Positions 62,621 to 64,000 of a stretch of 64,000 nucleotides of DNA are shown here, piece by piece (the first letter of the stretch is position 1; every line of letters starts with the position of its first letter). The position numbers were made by a program, and so were the translations under genes. This DNA comes from Diplonema papillatum. Its lineage: Eukaryota; Euglenozoa; Diplonemea; Diplonemida; Diplonemidae. A model generated the notes under the pieces. It searched no databases. It had not been told where the DNA came from and was given only the letters and a program-made list of their open reading frames with translations. The DNA lies in assembly GCA_030068145.1 (NCBI GenBank), contig JAPJBO010000219.1, positions 124,001-188,000 on the forward strand. Reading direction: 5' to 3'.

Positions 62621-63780
62621 GTTTGCCCCACGTGTCCCGTAGCGACTGTCCTCAATTTCCACAAAGACCAGCCCTCCCTCCCTGCCATTCCCCCGAAAAA
62701 GGCTTGATGCTAGTATCGAACATGCACGAGAGAGGCAGGATGCATTGGGGAAATCGCTCTCTTGTGGGCAGTCTCATGTGGGCGTGAGCTCGTAATCGAA
62801 CCCTGACGAATTCAGGTTCAAAGGGTCACTTCTGGCCAAACACACAAGTTTTCTACCGTCCCGTACAAACACCGCGGTTCTTTTATCGAGAGACGATTGC
62901 AATCCAAGCTTCTGTTGCGAGACGGCTTGCCGGCTGCCTCAGTTTTGCTCGGATCGACCAGGATAGGAATGAGTTGAGGTGACCCGCGGCATCGTCAGCG
63001 AAGGGTATGTGTCGGCGTCTTCGTACAACGTCCTTGCTCCCGCTGGCCTGACGTGGTTAAACGCTCGCAGGCTCACGTCAGACACAGCGATCTTCTACTA
63101 CCCGTCTTGAAACACGGACCAAGGAGTCTAACACGTGAGTTGCTTTGCGCACTGAGCGAACCGACGCCATACATGAACCATCGCGTCACCGGAAAAGCGC
63201 GGATGCCAACGCGCAAAAGTCTCTGGGAAAGAATATCCAACGGACGATGCCCCGTAGTCGACTCTTTTGGCGGGAATCGGTATTTACCAATCTGGGAAAT
63301 GAAGCAGGGTATTTGTACGTGGGAAAGCGATTGATCGGCACGCACGAACTATTCTAAGCGCCTTTTTCGTGCTACTCTTTACGGACGAGGGACGTATATT
63401 GGCGTCGAAAAAAGCATAACCGAGGCTGGAGTTCGGACACCGCACCTTCAGGGCAAAGACACGTCAAAAATGATCACTGCTTGCTCCCGCGAAAGATGTG
63501 CTACGAAACCTTTCCAACGAGCCCCAGGATCCCCATGAAAGAGGGTTACCACTGCACTTATTGTGAGCCGATCCATCCCCTCTTGTTAGACCGTGGTAGA
63601 CCGAAGAATATAGTGATAAACAGCGGCAGGCACTTCGATGCAGGTTCAAGAGATATGCTGATCGTCCGTTGCTTCGTTTATCAGTGCAAGCCCCAACTCC
63701 GGAAATGTTCCAAAAAAAGCCTAAATTATCAGGTACTAAAAAGACGCTCACATATAGCCCTCTCTTGCTCTAAGAGAACC
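62621..63780. other. Intron sequence with dispersed repeats
   Basis: About 63560-63660 matches 46395-46560, and 63290-63340 resembles 55775-55800. No exon is recognised; a candidate at 63071-63133 does not keep phase. Confidence 0.4.
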
Positions 63781-63789
63781 CATTCATGA

Positions 63790-63925
63790 ACGGTCACACG
63801 GAGACCCTAAACCCCCGGAGTTTCAAGCGAACTTTAACTCTAAAAAAACCCCATTTGACGACAAGGTCACCCGGAGACTTGAAAATCCCGGATTCTCAAA
63901 ACGAACATTAATTCTATAACAATTC
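63790..63925 (+). repeat. Two tandem acceptor-associated tags
   Basis: Two degenerate copies of the CGGAGACTTTAAAA / TTTCAAGCGAACTTTAACTC tag at 63794-63845 and 63858-63915, ending ten or so bases before the last acceptor. Confidence 0.8.
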
Positions 63926-63935
63926 GAAAACACAG

Positions 63936-64000
63936 GAGCTCGCCCACGAAGCGGCGGTGAAGGCGGAGCTGCTGTGCGAGCACGATGCGAAGCTGCAGAG
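63936..64000 (+). CDS. Downstream coiled-coil exon, cut by the window end
   Basis: Acceptor AACACAG before GAG; it reads ELAHEAAVKAELLCEHDAKL with GC-rich codons and continues beyond the window. Confidence 0.65.

Noticed and set aside
63071-63133. Possible extra exon AHVRHSDLLLPVLKHG before a GTGAGT donor
   Set aside because: The CTCGCAG acceptor and GTGAGT donor do not keep phase with neighbouring exons, and codon bias is absent.
1-64000. tRNA, rRNA and CRISPR-type features
   Set aside because: No cloverleaf with intact A and B boxes, no rRNA sequence and no regularly spaced repeat-spacer array was seen; the tandem arrays lack unique spacers.

Overview
This 64 kb window is eukaryotic nuclear DNA, probably from a flagellated or ciliated protist or alga. 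It carries spliced genes with GC-rich coding exons in a more AT-rich, heavily repetitive background. One recognisable host gene, IFT140 (intraflagellar transport complex A), implies cilia or flagella. TAA, TAG and TGA all behave as stops. The species cannot be placed from sequence alone.

Layout. 1-6.1 kb: an antisense copy of an IFT140 exon 4 fragment, an exon of an unrecognised single-pass membrane protein, partial tandem copies of that exon's 3' end, and a 2.3 kb 39-bp minisatellite. 6.1-16.9 kb: no gene recognised; MITEs (including a hAT-type one with perfect 8-bp target duplication), palindrome clusters, minisatellites and CA repeats. 16.97-27.86 kb: IFT140 in eight exons, predicted 1437 aa, all seven introns in phase 0. 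27.9-29.1 kb: two hAT-type MITEs flanking a small antisense C2H2 zinc-finger ORF. 29.7-58.7 kb: one long coiled-coil gene. Its first recognised exon is preceded by six tandem partial copies of itself, and its introns hold nested transposons (A 34.01-38.22; B 38.22-43.55 containing C 40.36-43.43), a long-TIR foldback element (44.25-45.86), a tyrosine-recombinase retrotransposon with open gag-like, YR and RT-RNase H frames (about 47.5-51.8), decayed exon duplicates and a poly(A)-tailed insertion. 59.4-64 kb: five further phase-0 coiled-coil exons (plus one weak candidate) that are either the continuation of this gene past an alternative terminal exon or the start of a second one, running off the window.

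Common theme: coding exons are short islands whose introns are built from dispersed repeats. A repeat tag with the core CACCCGGAGACTTTAAAA lies just upstream of several coiled-coil exon acceptors and was duplicated with them. Donors are mostly GT-N-Y-G-C (GTATGC, GTTTGC) rather than GTRAGT, and acceptors are mostly CAG before G. Exon coordinates were read by eye from frame, splice signals and codon usage. No alignment, domain search or transcript data were available.
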